A DNA stretch of 64,000 bases from Ilex aquifolium (lineage: Eukaryota > Streptophyta > Magnoliopsida > Aquifoliales > Aquifoliaceae). The translations under genes were made by a program, and so were the position numbers. Location: contig OX637410.1 in assembly GCA_951799425.1 (NCBI GenBank), positions 1,240,001-1,304,000 of the forward strand, given 5' to 3'. The notes beneath the pieces are model-generated. The model saw nothing but the letters and a program-made list of their open reading frames with translations, ran no database searches and was not told the origin of the DNA. Positions within the stretch are counted from its first letter, which is position 1. Every line of letters begins with the position of its first letter. This document shows positions 33,499-44,900 of this stretch, piece by piece.

Positions 33499-35271
33499 TG
33501 ATCTGATTTATATTATACACCCAAGTATAAGTGGTCGAATTGTAGTTTTCTCGGTTTTAAGTCCAAGTATCGATCCCACGAAGAGTTTTTAATAATTAGG
33601 AAATAAAATAAAAACAGTGTAGTTGTTATATAAGTAGTGTGACATGAGATAGCTTGTGATGTGAGCTTAGATTGATAACTAGTCTAATTAAGTTTTTGTT
33701 TGCAGATAGATTGTTTAAAGATGATGACAATAATATAAAAAGTATCCTTCAGTTTAAGGATCTCATATGCTTTATATTGGTCAAGTACTGGAAATGACAC
33801 CTTACATCAATTAACTTCCATGTTATTGGCAAGTTAACCGGTAGGTCTGATGTATATAAACCATCACACAGCAACTTCTTAGGTTAGCTGGTGGTATCCA
33901 TGACAATTGATTAATCCAAGCAAACCAGAAGGACAAGCCATTCATGAGGAATACTTGAATTATTCAATTGATCTCTTAATAGTAAGTGCGTACATAATAA
34001 ACCATAACACAACAACTTCTTAGGCTAGCTGGTGGTATTAAGTCATAACACAACAACTTCTTAGGTTAGCTGGTTATAGATGTGTCAATTGACGAATTCG
34101 AGTGAACCAGAAGGACAAGTCATTCATGAGAAATACTTGAATTACTCAATAGGTCATCTGTGATATATATATACCAGTTAAACATCATCAGCGTTCCGGT
34201 GGATGACAAGCCATACCAATAGGAATACCGTAGATATTCGACTGGCAATATAGTTATATATAGTAGTTAAACAACCATAATAACCCAGAAGGACTAGTCA
34301 TTCATGAGGATCATTTAGGTTTTGTACCATGCATCAGTAGAACATCCTCAGCGTTCCGGTGGAGGACAAGCCATACCGATAGGAACACCGTAGTTATTTA
34401 ACCGGCAGGTTGATGATGCACTGATGACATAATTTCAGGCACAACACGTAAATTACGTACATCACTGTATCATGCATGAAGCATATAATACATATATAAA
34501 TAAATATATGAATAAAACATCAGCATTTTCAGAGGTTAACCAATATTATACATATGTTTATCTCTCACTGAAGGATATAAGTAACTACCCACGCCCCATT
34601 GCTACAGACAAGCAAGGAGTGCGGGCAGTTTCCATTACAACTGAAATTAAAATACAAACTCTAAAAATTCTTTCACAAGGAACAACTGAAACACAACCAC
34701 TTTTATTATCAGTCAAGACAAAAAAGTGGCGGCAGTTCAACTATCTGAATAGAAAGATACAACAGAAATGTAGAAATACAGAGTATCGGTTGGAGTATAT
34801 CACGGACCGGATTGGATTGCAATTTCTATTTCCCTCTTTCTTTTTCTCTTTTGGAATTCTCTCAAGAGCTCTTGGGTGGCCGATCTTGTTCAAATGAAGG
34901 AGGGCACCCCTATTTATAAGCAAGAAGAAACAGGAGATGGAAGGATAAAGCTCAGCCGCCAAGGGCCACCGTCCGGACGCCCCTCCACCGTCCAGACGGT
35001 GGAGCCTTGCTGGATCATCAACTTGTTGATGTGCTGACTCTTGTTTTGTTTATATTACACTTTGCTCCTTTGTTGTTTCAAGCTTTGACATATCGTTCCT
35101 CGTATTCTCCGGTAATTCTGCATTAAACCCTGAAATTTTGAACATAAAGTATTTAAAACTTTAATTTATGCACAAACCCTAATTGACTCTAATTGATAGT
35201 TTTTAGTTATTTTATCATATCAATTTGACTTATTTAACTATTCTAATTTACATACTAATTAGGGTTAATCA
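33499..35271 (-). mobile_element. Solo LTR N, F-type, inverted (1773 bp)
   Basis: On the minus strand it begins TGATTAACCCTA (at 35271) and ends CAGATCA (33499), like the F LTRs. It has TATAAATA (minus) at 34911-34918 and the palindromes CCGTCCGGACG (34969-34979) and CCACCGTCCAGACGGTGG (34985-35002). Its left half holds diverged duplicated blocks with CAACTTCTTAGG (about 33871-34075). No clean TSD was found (TTTCA versus CTTAC). The 141-codon ORF at 34472-34897 is on the antisense strand and has no family match. Confidence 0.82.
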
Positions 35272-36267
35272 CTTACAATTTTGAGCACATAATGATTTCT
35301 TATTTTGAAATTTTTTTTGAAATAACATAGTCCTTTGTAAGGTTTACATATATAGTGGAGATGTGAAACCCTTGTGCAGATTTTGAACCTATCCTCCTTG
35401 AAGAGACTTTAAACTCTTACTCAAGTAAGAATTTCAGTCCAACATAAGATTTCTTTGAATAATCTCATTAATCTTGTTTTGATTAGCACTGATTAAGTGA
35501 TAGCATTCTCTTTTAAATAATCTCATTAATCTTGTCTTGAAAAGGATAGATTTTGAATCTCTTAGATGTAGTTTCTTAAACCCAACACCCTTGGCCTCAT
35601 TACAACCCTAATAAAGACTTTTTTTTTTATTATTCCAGAAGTTGTGCATATGTATTGTTCTCAACTATTCATTATAAGGGTGTGTTGATAACGTTTTTTT
35701 ATGTAGTGTTGATATTTTTTCATGAGATTATGCCAAATTCCAATTTTATTCTAATAATCTCCTTTTGGAATAATACATGTGCCATTACTTTGTTTTGTTT
35801 ACAATATTATTATCACATGTAATTTTTTGAGTGATAGTCACTAAAACTTGAGTGCATTCTTTGCTGAGTGATTTCCAGGAAAGGATTGACGTCGAAACTA
35901 ATTTTTGTACAACTTAGCTAAGGGCTGTGATATTTCTTACGAAATTCACACACAAAAGTTTTTCATGAAAATATAATGAATAGTGTTATAAATGGTGTGT
36001 GTTACTCTTATAGTGATAAGGAAAGGGGAGTATTCTGGCATAAGGATGGAATGATGATTTAATTTTATGTGTGAAAAGTATGAATTATTTTATCTTAAAT
36101 GTTGAAGTTTGTAGGTAACTTCACTGAAAACCTTCACGAGATAAAACTCGTCCAGTAGGGATCACCTAGGGGTTTAACGGTTTGTTGTATAGGTTAAATG
36201 CAATAATGAAATCTATGAAATTGATTTTGTAATTTATTTGTTTATATTAATATAGACTAGTAATATT
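35272..36267 (+). other. Element F 3' non-coding region, right of LTR N
   Basis: One kilobase of AT-rich DNA with no supported ORF. Its end (36105-36205) contains a block conserved in element J, close to the PPT. Confidence 0.65.
36105..36205 (+). promoter_or_regulatory. Conserved non-coding block before the PPT (element F)
   Basis: Blocks AAGTTTGTAGGTA, AACCTTCACGA, CACCTAGGGGTTTAA and GTTAAATGCAAT match, in the same order and spacing, the minus strand of 48404-48504 in J, although surrounding sequence is unrelated. Position, about 60-160 bp before the PPT, suggests a cis-acting RNA or DNA signal. Confidence 0.55.
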
Positions 36268-36279
36268 TGGTTGGGGGTG
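36268..36279 (+). other. Element F polypurine tract
   Basis: TTGGTTGGGGGTG-type G-rich tract directly before the 3' LTR start TGATTAACCC. Confidence 0.75.
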
Positions 36280-36635
36280 TGATTAACCCTAGAAATTGCG
36301 GTATTGAATTAGGGTTTAGGGTTAATTTTGTGCGTTAATTGAATTAAAGTGTTTAATTTGAATTATATTATGGCTAATGTTTGAATAATATGTTTTGTAG
36401 GGTTTCATTTGTGAGTACAGAGAATTAGAGGGCTAAAGTGCAAAGAAGGAGAAGATAGGAGAAAAGACCAAAAGAGAAAAATCAACAAGGTACCATTCAG
36501 ATGGTACAAACCACCATTTCAATAGTGGCCAAAGTCAAAAAGTCAACAAAGGAGGCTGCAAGGCAAAAATCCAGAGAACCGGCACCGTCTAGATGGCCTA
36601 AACCGACTTAAGAGACGTTCTTCCTCCATTAGTCC
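36280..36635 (+). mobile_element. Element F 3' LTR, segment 1
   Basis: Aligns with the first 350 bp of the F 5' LTR. It has only a weak trace of the palindromes (CACCGTCTAGATGG near 36584). Element G interrupts it after AGTCC (36631-36635). Confidence 0.83.
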
Positions 36636-39151
36636 TGTAACACCCCGCATTTTCTTTTAAATATGTATATAGATATATAGTAAATAATTGTTGTAAAAAT
36701 GTGGATATGTGTAGTGACGGTAGGAATAAAAGCAAAAACTAGAGATACAAATTGATTGGGAAGTTAAGTTTCGAAGGTGTGTAAACTTGAGAAGAGTGAT
36801 TATGGAAGTTTCTAAATATTGCTAGGTCAAAATAAGTTCTCCATTGAATCCGGAAGGTCGAAAAACATTGGGAGAGGTAATGTGGAGTGTATTGGAAGCT
36901 ATGAAGTATTCCGGAGTGAAAACACACTTAGAGAAAATTTGGGTAAAAATGAGTTGGGACACCTTCTAGTATTTTGGTCATAACTTTTTATCCTTATATC
37001 CAATTGATCTGAAATTTGGACAGTAGATAGTAGAAATCTAGGGCTACAAAAGTGTATCTCATGACAATTTTTCAATTCGACCTCTAAATGGGTCAAAACT
37101 GCCCTAGAAGTCGGAGCAAAAATTTGTCAAACCGTACCGATACGCCCGACTCCAGTAGCTTTGGAGTACCGGTACTGAGTACCGGTACGATTTTCTCTGA
37201 CATTCGCCGAACAGTTAAAAATTCAGGATTTTTGGGTTTAAAACACCACCTCAAGCCCTCATTTGCCCCATTCTTCACTCCACTCTCATCCCAAACATCT
37301 TAGAGCCCTAAGAGAAAAGAAAAGGAGAGAAAAACACAAAGATCTTGAGAGAGTTATCCCTTATAGAGATCAAAACCGAAATTCCTCAAGAACACCATTC
37401 TTCTACTCTCTTCTTCTACACTTTCACTACACCCTTACCCACACCTCTTGGAATCCTAGAGAGAGTCTTAGAAAAGAATAAAGAAGGAGAAAACACAAGA
37501 TCAAAAGGGAAAAACAAAGGATTTAAGAGTGATTCAAGATCAAACCCTAGATTTCAAGAACACCAAGGTAGGGGATTTCTTCTCTTTCTCTTACATTGAT
37601 GTTAGGGCTTATGTATATATGTATGTTTTGCTCTAAATGTTATACATATGATATGAAATCATCATCTCTTAGTCTTTTGGGCAAAGATTACATGTTTTTA
37701 ACAAAATTAGAGTTGAATACCCATGAAATCTCTTTTTGTGTTTTAAAACTCTAGTTTTTGGAGAGTGAAGGATTTTCTTCTTAAATTCTTCCTTTATTAT
37801 TGATTTTGAAACCATAGTGTTTTATGTTGCGTAATAAAATGATGTTGTGGTGATCTCTTGTATTTTTGTAATTGTTTATTGAAATGGTCATGTGATAAAT
37901 TTGGGGGTTTTTAAGATATACTTGTAAATTGTGAAATTGGGTTTGGTATTGTATCTCTTATGAGTGTGGGATGACCATGGGTGGCCTTTGACGAGATATC
38001 GTAGAGTGGGTAGACGTGTTGCTTGCTCCGTGTGGGTTGTCATTTTTCCTACCACTCGTAGTGGGGTTAGTGCTTTGGTAAGACTAAACCGCTATTGCTC
38101 ACGGGTGCCGTGTCAGAGGGTTAGTATACTAATACCTGGGTTGGATACGTCACTGCCATTGGTATGGCATACGCCCTTCCTAAATGATGGATATCTTTGA
38201 GAAGATTTGTGTGCGTGTGTGTGGGCTAGATATTACTCAATGTGTCGATTCATGGGGTTTGCCTTACATCATGGTGGAGATACATGTTTATAATGTTGAT
38301 ACGAATGAAATGGTTAGTATTTGTTCATTCTACTAGATACGTTTTCTACAAGAGTTTTGGGAAGTATGGGATTCCGCAAGAACTTGTGAGAAACGGTTTA
38401 TGGTGGAATGTATTATTAATTGTGTAATTGGTTCCATTTATTCATTAAATTACTGCTGTTACCTAAACTTGAGATCTATTGAAATGTCCTTGCTTTCTTT
38501 CAAAATTGATATATGATATTTGCGAAATGAGACCGGCCATTTTATATGCTTTTATAAACCATGTTCGATATTGGGAGGAATGTTGCTACAGAGCTTAGTG
38601 CTCACCCCTTACAGTTAAACATTTTCAGATTTGGTGCTAGAGGAGAACCTCGGAGTTGACGAGCAGGGGTATTGGGAGGCCCCATCCGAGGGAAATCGAG
38701 ATTCCGAGGTGGACATATAGAGATATAGCTTCTTTTGCACTAGACTAGGGAATTTAATTTGAGATCATGTATAGTCTAGTATTTTGTTTGTTCCGCTGCT
38801 AAGTTTGAGTGCAATTCTTTTGGAATGTAATTGTCATAGATTGGCCTATTCTTTTGGGATGATATTGTGGATATTATTTATGGTGAATAGAATCTTATTT
38901 TGTGATGTGAAAATGGACTCGGTGTGGTCAATATGTAGTCATACTTGGACCCGGTGTGGTCAATATAGTATAATTGTACAGGTTGTATTTTGGGTAGAGC
39001 TCCCCGAACAAAGGAGACTCTGCCCAAATTTTGTTAAATTAAGGAATGGTTTTTATGAAGTCTTATTTATGGATGATTTTTATTAGTTACTCTCATGGTA
39101 TAAATGGTTTTAGAATGTAATGCCGTCCAGGGTGGTATTTAGGGCGTTACA
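36636..39151 (+). mobile_element. Element G 5' LTR (2516 bp)
   Basis: TGTAACACCCCGC to GGGCGTTACA. GTACCGGTAC at 37166-37175 and 37179-37188, then a TTTAAAACACC box near 37218. Short ORFs at 37345-37599, 37964-38200 and 38242-38427 recur in the 3' LTR because the LTRs are near copies. Confidence 0.93.
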
Positions 39152-39155
39152 AAGT

Positions 39156-39167
39156 TGGTATCAGAGC
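39156..39167 (+). other. Element G primer-binding site (tRNA-Met initiator type)
   Basis: TGGTATCAGAGC, the perfect complement expected for the 3' end of initiator tRNA-Met, 4 bases after the 5' LTR. Confidence 0.9.
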
Positions 39168-42032
39168 TTAGGCTTTAGGTCCTACATGGGAGCTGTAAGT
39201 TATGGATTACCACTAGAGCATTAGGACTAAGTTGAATAAAAGGGTTTGAGTTAGATTTCACACCCGTCTTGTGTTATAGACTAAAGTGATACTTAGGATG
39301 TCTTGCACATCGAGGAATTAAATTGTGAATTGATGGCAGACATGGTTGTATTAGACATGAATGGGTACTCTAGTTTGTATCATGTGGTTTAGACTAGTCT
39401 AGGAAACGGATGATAATTTGGCTTTTGGTTGGTAAATGAGATTAGGCATGGATCTTGATAGTGAGTCATATTATTTATATTGGAGATGGGTAGGAGATAG
39501 GATGTGTGACAAAGACACCCAAACTTGAGTTGGACAAATATAAAGGAACCAAACAATCCGGCAGACTACCTCGCACTAATTCGATCATAACTCTTCATTG
39601 GAAAGTCCAAATTGTGCACCGTTATTTTTGTTAGAACCCTAACTCGTATATCTTTCCAACCATATAGGTCACGCATGCTCAAAATACCCGAGTCAAATCA
39701 GTTTATTTTTCGAAGTTGGTCAAAAATCTGCACTGTGGTGTTCTTTGGACAGTAAAGTGTTGTACTTTCTTCTTAGATTCTGAAGGACCTATCCTTAAGT
39801 GAACTTCCACATTATTTAGGCTTTGATTGAGAGACACCCCATATTGATTGAAGTGCTTTTAATGGATAACAATATAAAAGATGATTATGATTTGGTGCTT
39901 GTCAACTTTAAGTATTCTCTTCCACTAATAATATTGCTCATATTTTAGAAGTCAAGGGATATGATAAACCAATTGGGAGGTGTGGAGATAAGGTTAACCT
40001 AGAGGTTCTCTAAGATGAATTTAGTACCTAATGATAAGGGTATGGAAAGTTACATGTGTTATTTAAAAGGCATAGAAATTAAGGAATGAATGTAGTTTTG
40101 GTCCTATAATAGAAACCCTGGGAGGGTAATGGTGAGTGCGATGTATGAGGTTGAATAATTCTTAAAGATGACTAATTGATGGAATATGGAAAAGTTACCT
40201 CGAATGAGAGCCTATTTTGGATTAACGATAGAAATTGTGATTATGGTACTTAAATGGATCGGAGTTTGTTTTCAGAACCGCAAACTTGAGGTTACCCATG
40301 TTGTTTTGAAATATTATAGAGAGTTGATTAAATTTACTTTGGAAGTATTGATGGTTTAGAAGGGTCATACCTAGGATACTCCTTGAGGACGTTATACTTA
40401 GGTAATCTTATTTTGTTGTGGACTTAGTTCACTATAGTTAGACTTTCTAAAATGTTAACAATCAAGAATCTATTGGGTGAGTGTGTAGTTAATAGTTGAC
40501 TTGTATTTACAAATATGGATTTGAAATTGAGGTCAAGTTATGGAAACGAATTTATAGACATGGAAAAAGGGAAATCTAAGAAGCATGACTAAGTTGTAGT
40601 AATTACCTTTGACCCTTGATATTGTAGGGTTAAAGATTATAGATGTTAAAAGCTTGAGGTTGTATATAGTAGACAATTATGAAAAGAGGATGATATCCCA
40701 AATTTGAGGTGAACCTCTATTGTTCTAGGAAACCTTTTAATGTCATTGGATTTGTGTTGGGGGAATAGGACGTTCTTCTTTTTGCCTCTTTTAGTACCTT
40801 GTTAAGATCGGAATGATTAGTTATACTTGAGGAATGTTAGTATGAGTATAGAAGACTTGAACTTATGGTTGATGGTGATAATGGTAAAGAAGTAAATTGA
40901 AGAATCAAGCATGATACCTATGAAGATTGCTTTGACATGGGATAAATCATTGAGAGTCTTATTTTAGTTTAGATTATTTTAGTTTTGGGATCCTTGACAG
41001 TCTATCCTCACATTTTGATATGATACAAGAAGTATATTGTAATGAATGGTATCAGAAGGATTAGAAAGTATAGGTATCATTAAAAGAGTTGTGAGGTGAA
41101 TGAAAGCCACTAAGAATTGATTAAATGGTTATTAGTTCTAGCTCAAGATTGTAGATCGAGAGCAAATATCTTGGAGATATAATTTGATCCTGAGCTTAAG
41201 TATTATAGCTGGTTAATTACCCAAAAATTCTCTTTTGAATGGATTTGATGGATCGTTAGTGTACACATTTTGGAAGCTATAATTGGAAAACAAGGGCGGT
41301 TAGGTTTCACTTGTATACTTTGGTGGAATCTAAGATACTCTCTCAGAACTTTCAAATCTATGCGAAGTTCTTATCTTGTAGCATATTTTGACTTGTGAAT
41401 CAGTGGATTATAATTTATATTAGAGTGCGCAGCGAGCTTTTGGATTAATGACTATAATAGTGACGGTAAGGAGTATTATGAGAAAGTACAAATTGATGTG
41501 AAAACTAAGAGTTGATCTTAGAACATTGACTTGTGTGGAGTGTGTAGTTATGAATTGAAATGATGGCAGATTTCAAGATTTTGAATCCCTCTTGGGTTGT
41601 GAGAGACGAAATCTTGAAGAACGTTGTATCTATTTTCAGGAATTGCGGTAAATCTTACCGTGATGCCATTAACAAATTTGGTGTTACACCATGATGTTAG
41701 TATAGGAAAGATGAGTAATCCTAATGGTGGAATTGCATTTGAGTTATTTTAATATGCTTATGAAGAAGATACATGTAAGAAGCAAATATGAGGTTGATTG
41801 AAATGATTGGTGAAATTCAAAAGAGAATTGATATTTGATGAGTAGACAATTAAGTATTATGACTTAGTAGTTATGCATGATGAGAAATTAGTTGGAACAA
41901 CCGTAGACAATTATTAAGAATAGAGGTGATAAATGAATTCTAGTGAAGGAATGTATTTTGATTCTAGTCTCTCAAATTATTGAGAATTTGAGAGACTAAC
42001 TCGACGATTAAGTTTCGAGTACGAAACTTTCT
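39168..42032 (+). other. Element G non-coding interior
   Basis: No gag, protease, RT, RNase H or integrase motif is visible on either strand. A segment at about 39557-39764 matches solo LTR H (46868-47061) in LTR sense. A strong stem-loop lies at 41965-41998. Confidence 0.82.
41965..41998 (+). other. 14-bp perfect stem-loop just upstream of the element G PPT
   Basis: TAGTCTCTCAAATT (41965-41978) pairs with AATTTGAGAGACTA (41985-41998) around the loop ATTGAG. It ends 35 bp before the PPT. A role in RNA folding, 3' processing or plus-strand priming is possible but unproved. Confidence 0.75.
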
Positions 42033-42047
42033 TTAAGGGGGGTGGAT
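42033..42047 (+). other. Element G polypurine tract
   Basis: TTAAGGGGGGTGGAT directly before the 3' LTR. Confidence 0.85.
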
Positions 42048-44581
42048 TGTAACACCCCGCATTTTATTTTAAATATGTATATAGATATATAGTAAATAAT
42101 TGTTGTAAAAATGTGGATATGTGTAGTGACGGTAGGAATAAAAGCAAAAACTAGAGATACAAATTGATTAGGAAGTTAAGTTTCGAAGGTGTGTAAACTT
42201 GAGAGGAGTGATTATGGAAGTTTCTAAATATTGTTAGGTCAAAATAAGTTCTCCATTGAATCCGGAAGGTCGAAAAACATTGGGAGAGGTAATATGGAGT
42301 GTATTGGAAGCTAGGAAGTATTCCGGAGTGAAAATACACTTAGAGAAAATTTGGGTAAAAAGGAGTTGGGACACCTTCTAGTATTTTGGTAATAACTTTT
42401 TATCCTTATATCCAATTGATCTGAAATTTGGACAATAGATAGTAGACATCTAGGGCTACAAAAGTGTATCTCATGAAAATTTTTCAATTCGACCTCTAAA
42501 TGGGTCAAAACTGCCCTGAAAGTCGGAACAAAAATCTGTCAAACCGTACCGGTACGTCCAACTCCAGTAGCTTTGGAGTACCGGTACGGTACCGTACCGG
42601 TACGGTACCGTACCGGTACGATTTTCTCTGACACTCGCCGAACAGTTAAAAAGTCAGGATTTTTGGGTTTAAAACACCACCTCAAGCCCTCATTTGCCCC
42701 ATTCTTCACTCCACTCTCATCCCAAACATCTTAGAACCCTAAGAGCAGAGAAAAGGAGAGAAAAACACAAAGATCTTGAGAGAGTTACCCCTTATAGAGA
42801 TCAAAACCGAAATTCCTCAAGAACACCATTCTTCTACTCTCTTATTCTACACTTTCACTACACCCTTACCCACACCTCTTGAAATCCTAGAGAGAGTCTT
42901 AGAAAAGAATAAAGAAGGAGAAAACACAAGATCAAAAGGGAAAAACAAAAGATTTAAGAGTGATTCAAGATCAAACCCTAGATTTCAATAACACCAAGGT
43001 AGGGGATTTCTTCCCTTTCTCTTACATTGATGTTAGGGCTTATGTATATATGTATGTTTTGCTCTAAATGTTATACATATGATATAAAATCATCATCTCT
43101 TAGTCTTTTGGGCAAAGATTACATGTTTTTAACAAAATTAGAGTTGAATACCCATGAAATCTTTTTTTGTGTTTCAAAACCCTAGTTTTTGGAGAGTGAT
43201 AGATTTTCTTCTTAAATTCTTCCTTTATTATTGATTTTGAAACCATAGTGCTTTGTGTTGAGTAATAAAATGATGTTGTGGTGATCTCTTGTATTTTTGT
43301 AATTGTTTATTGAAATGGTCATGTGATAAATTTGGGGGTTTTTAAGATATACTTGTAAATTGTGAAATTGGGTTTGGTATTATATCTCTTATGAGTGTGG
43401 GATGACCATGGGTGGCCTTTGATGAGATATCGTAGAGTGGGTAGATGTGTTGCTTGCTCCGTGTGGGTTGTCATTTTTCCTACCACTCGTAGTGGGGTTA
43501 GTGCTTTGGTAAGACTAAACCGCTATTGCTCACGGGTGCCGTGTCAGAGGGTTAGTATACTAATACTTGGGTTGGATACGTCACTGCCATTGGTATGGCA
43601 TACGCCCTTCCTAAATGATGGATATCTTTGAGAAGATTTGTGTGCGTGTGTGTGGGCTAGATATTACTCAATGTGTCGATTCATGGGGTTTGCCTTACAT
43701 CATGGTGGAGATACATGTTTATAATGTTGATACGAATGAAATGGTTAGTATTTGTTCATTCTACTAGATACGGTTTCTACAAGAGTTTTGGGAAGTATGG
43801 GATTCCGCAAGAACTTGTGAGAAACAATTTATGGTGCAATGTATCATTAATTGTGTAATTGGTTGCATTTATTCATTAAATTACTGATGTTACCTAAACT
43901 TGAGATCTATTGAAATGTCCTTGTTTTCTTTCAAAATTGATATATGATATTTGCGAAATGAGACCGGCCATTTTATATGCTTTTATAAACCTTGTTCGAG
44001 ATTGGGAGGAATGTTGCTACAGAGCTTAGTGCTCACCCCCTACAGTTAAACATTTTCAGATTTGGTGCTAGAGGAGAACCTCGGAGTTGACGAGCAGGGG
44101 TATTGGGAGGCCCCATCCGAGGGAAATCGAGATTCTGAGGTGGACATATAGAGATATAGCTTCTTTTGCACTAGACTAGGGAATTTAATTTGACATCATG
44201 TATAGTCTAGTATTTTGTTTGTTCCGCTGCTAAGTTTGAGTGCAATTCTTTTGGAATGTAATTGTCATAGCTTGGCCTATTCTTTTGGGATGATATGTGG
44301 ATATTATTTATGGTGAATAGAATCTTATTTTGTGATGTGAAAATGGACTCGGTGTGGTCAATATGTAGTCATACTTAGACCCGGTGTGGTCAATATAGTA
44401 TGATTGTACAGGTTGTGTTTTGGGTAGAGCTCCCCGAACAAAGGAGACTCTGCCCAAATTTTGTTAAATTAAGGAATGGTTTTTATGAAGTCTTATTTAT
44501 GGATGATTTTTATTAGTTGCTCTCATGGTATAAATGATTTTAGAATGTAATGCCGTCCAGGGTGGTATTTGGGGCGTTACA
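42048..44581 (+). mobile_element. Element G 3' LTR (2534 bp)
   Basis: Matches the 5' LTR closely. The palindrome region at 42545-42620 is longer than in the 5' LTR, with extra GTACCGGTACG units (42577-42620). Ends GGGGCGTTACA, followed by TSD AGTCC. Confidence 0.93.
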
Positions 44582-44586
44582 AGTCC

Positions 44587-44900
44587 ATTCATGCAACAAG
44601 AGGGCTCCTATAGGCCAGCTTATTTCAACCGAATTTACCCCTCCCCTTAGGCCTATAAATAGGCTTGTTTTGGAGCCATTTGAAGCCAAGTTCTCTTCCA
44701 TTTCATTGGAAGACCAAGAAGAGAAAAGATATGAGGGAAAAGAGAGAAATACCCTACACCCCTAACCCAATATTTCTTCTACATTTCTTGTATTCCTTTC
44801 TACTTGGAGGGTTGAACCTCTCACTTTTTCGCCCTAGTTCAGTAATAAGTGTGGGAGTGTTTCAACTATTCCTTGGGGAAAGACTTGCTGTGTTTATTTT
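44587..44900 (+). mobile_element. Element F 3' LTR, segment 2
   Basis: Continues the F LTR after G: TATAAATA at 44654-44661, the CTACATTTCTT and CTTGGAGGGTTGAACCTCTC blocks. Interrupted by H after ATTTT (44896-44900). Confidence 0.85.

Larger units (their letters stand above)
36636..44581 (+). mobile_element. Element G: complete LARD-type LTR element without coding capacity (7.9 kb)
   Basis: Two LTRs of about 2.5 kb (36636-39151, 42048-44581), an initiator tRNA-Met primer site, a PPT and exact TSD AGTCC (36631-36635 and 44582-44586) make it structurally complete. The 2.9-kb interior has no gag or pol motif in any frame; the longest internal ORFs are short and unsupported. Long LTRs with a non-coding interior define LARDs, which rely on proteins of a related autonomous element. 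LTR starts and ends resemble those of chromovirus-type elements. The two LTRs look very similar, so G is younger than F. Confidence 0.93.

Noticed and set aside
34472-34897. 141-codon plus-strand ORF
   Set aside because: It is antisense to the F-type LTR N, spans its promoter region and has no motif.
37964-38200. 78-codon ORF repeated at 43395-43631
   Set aside because: The two are the same place in the two LTRs of G, so repetition follows from LTR identity and is not evidence of coding.
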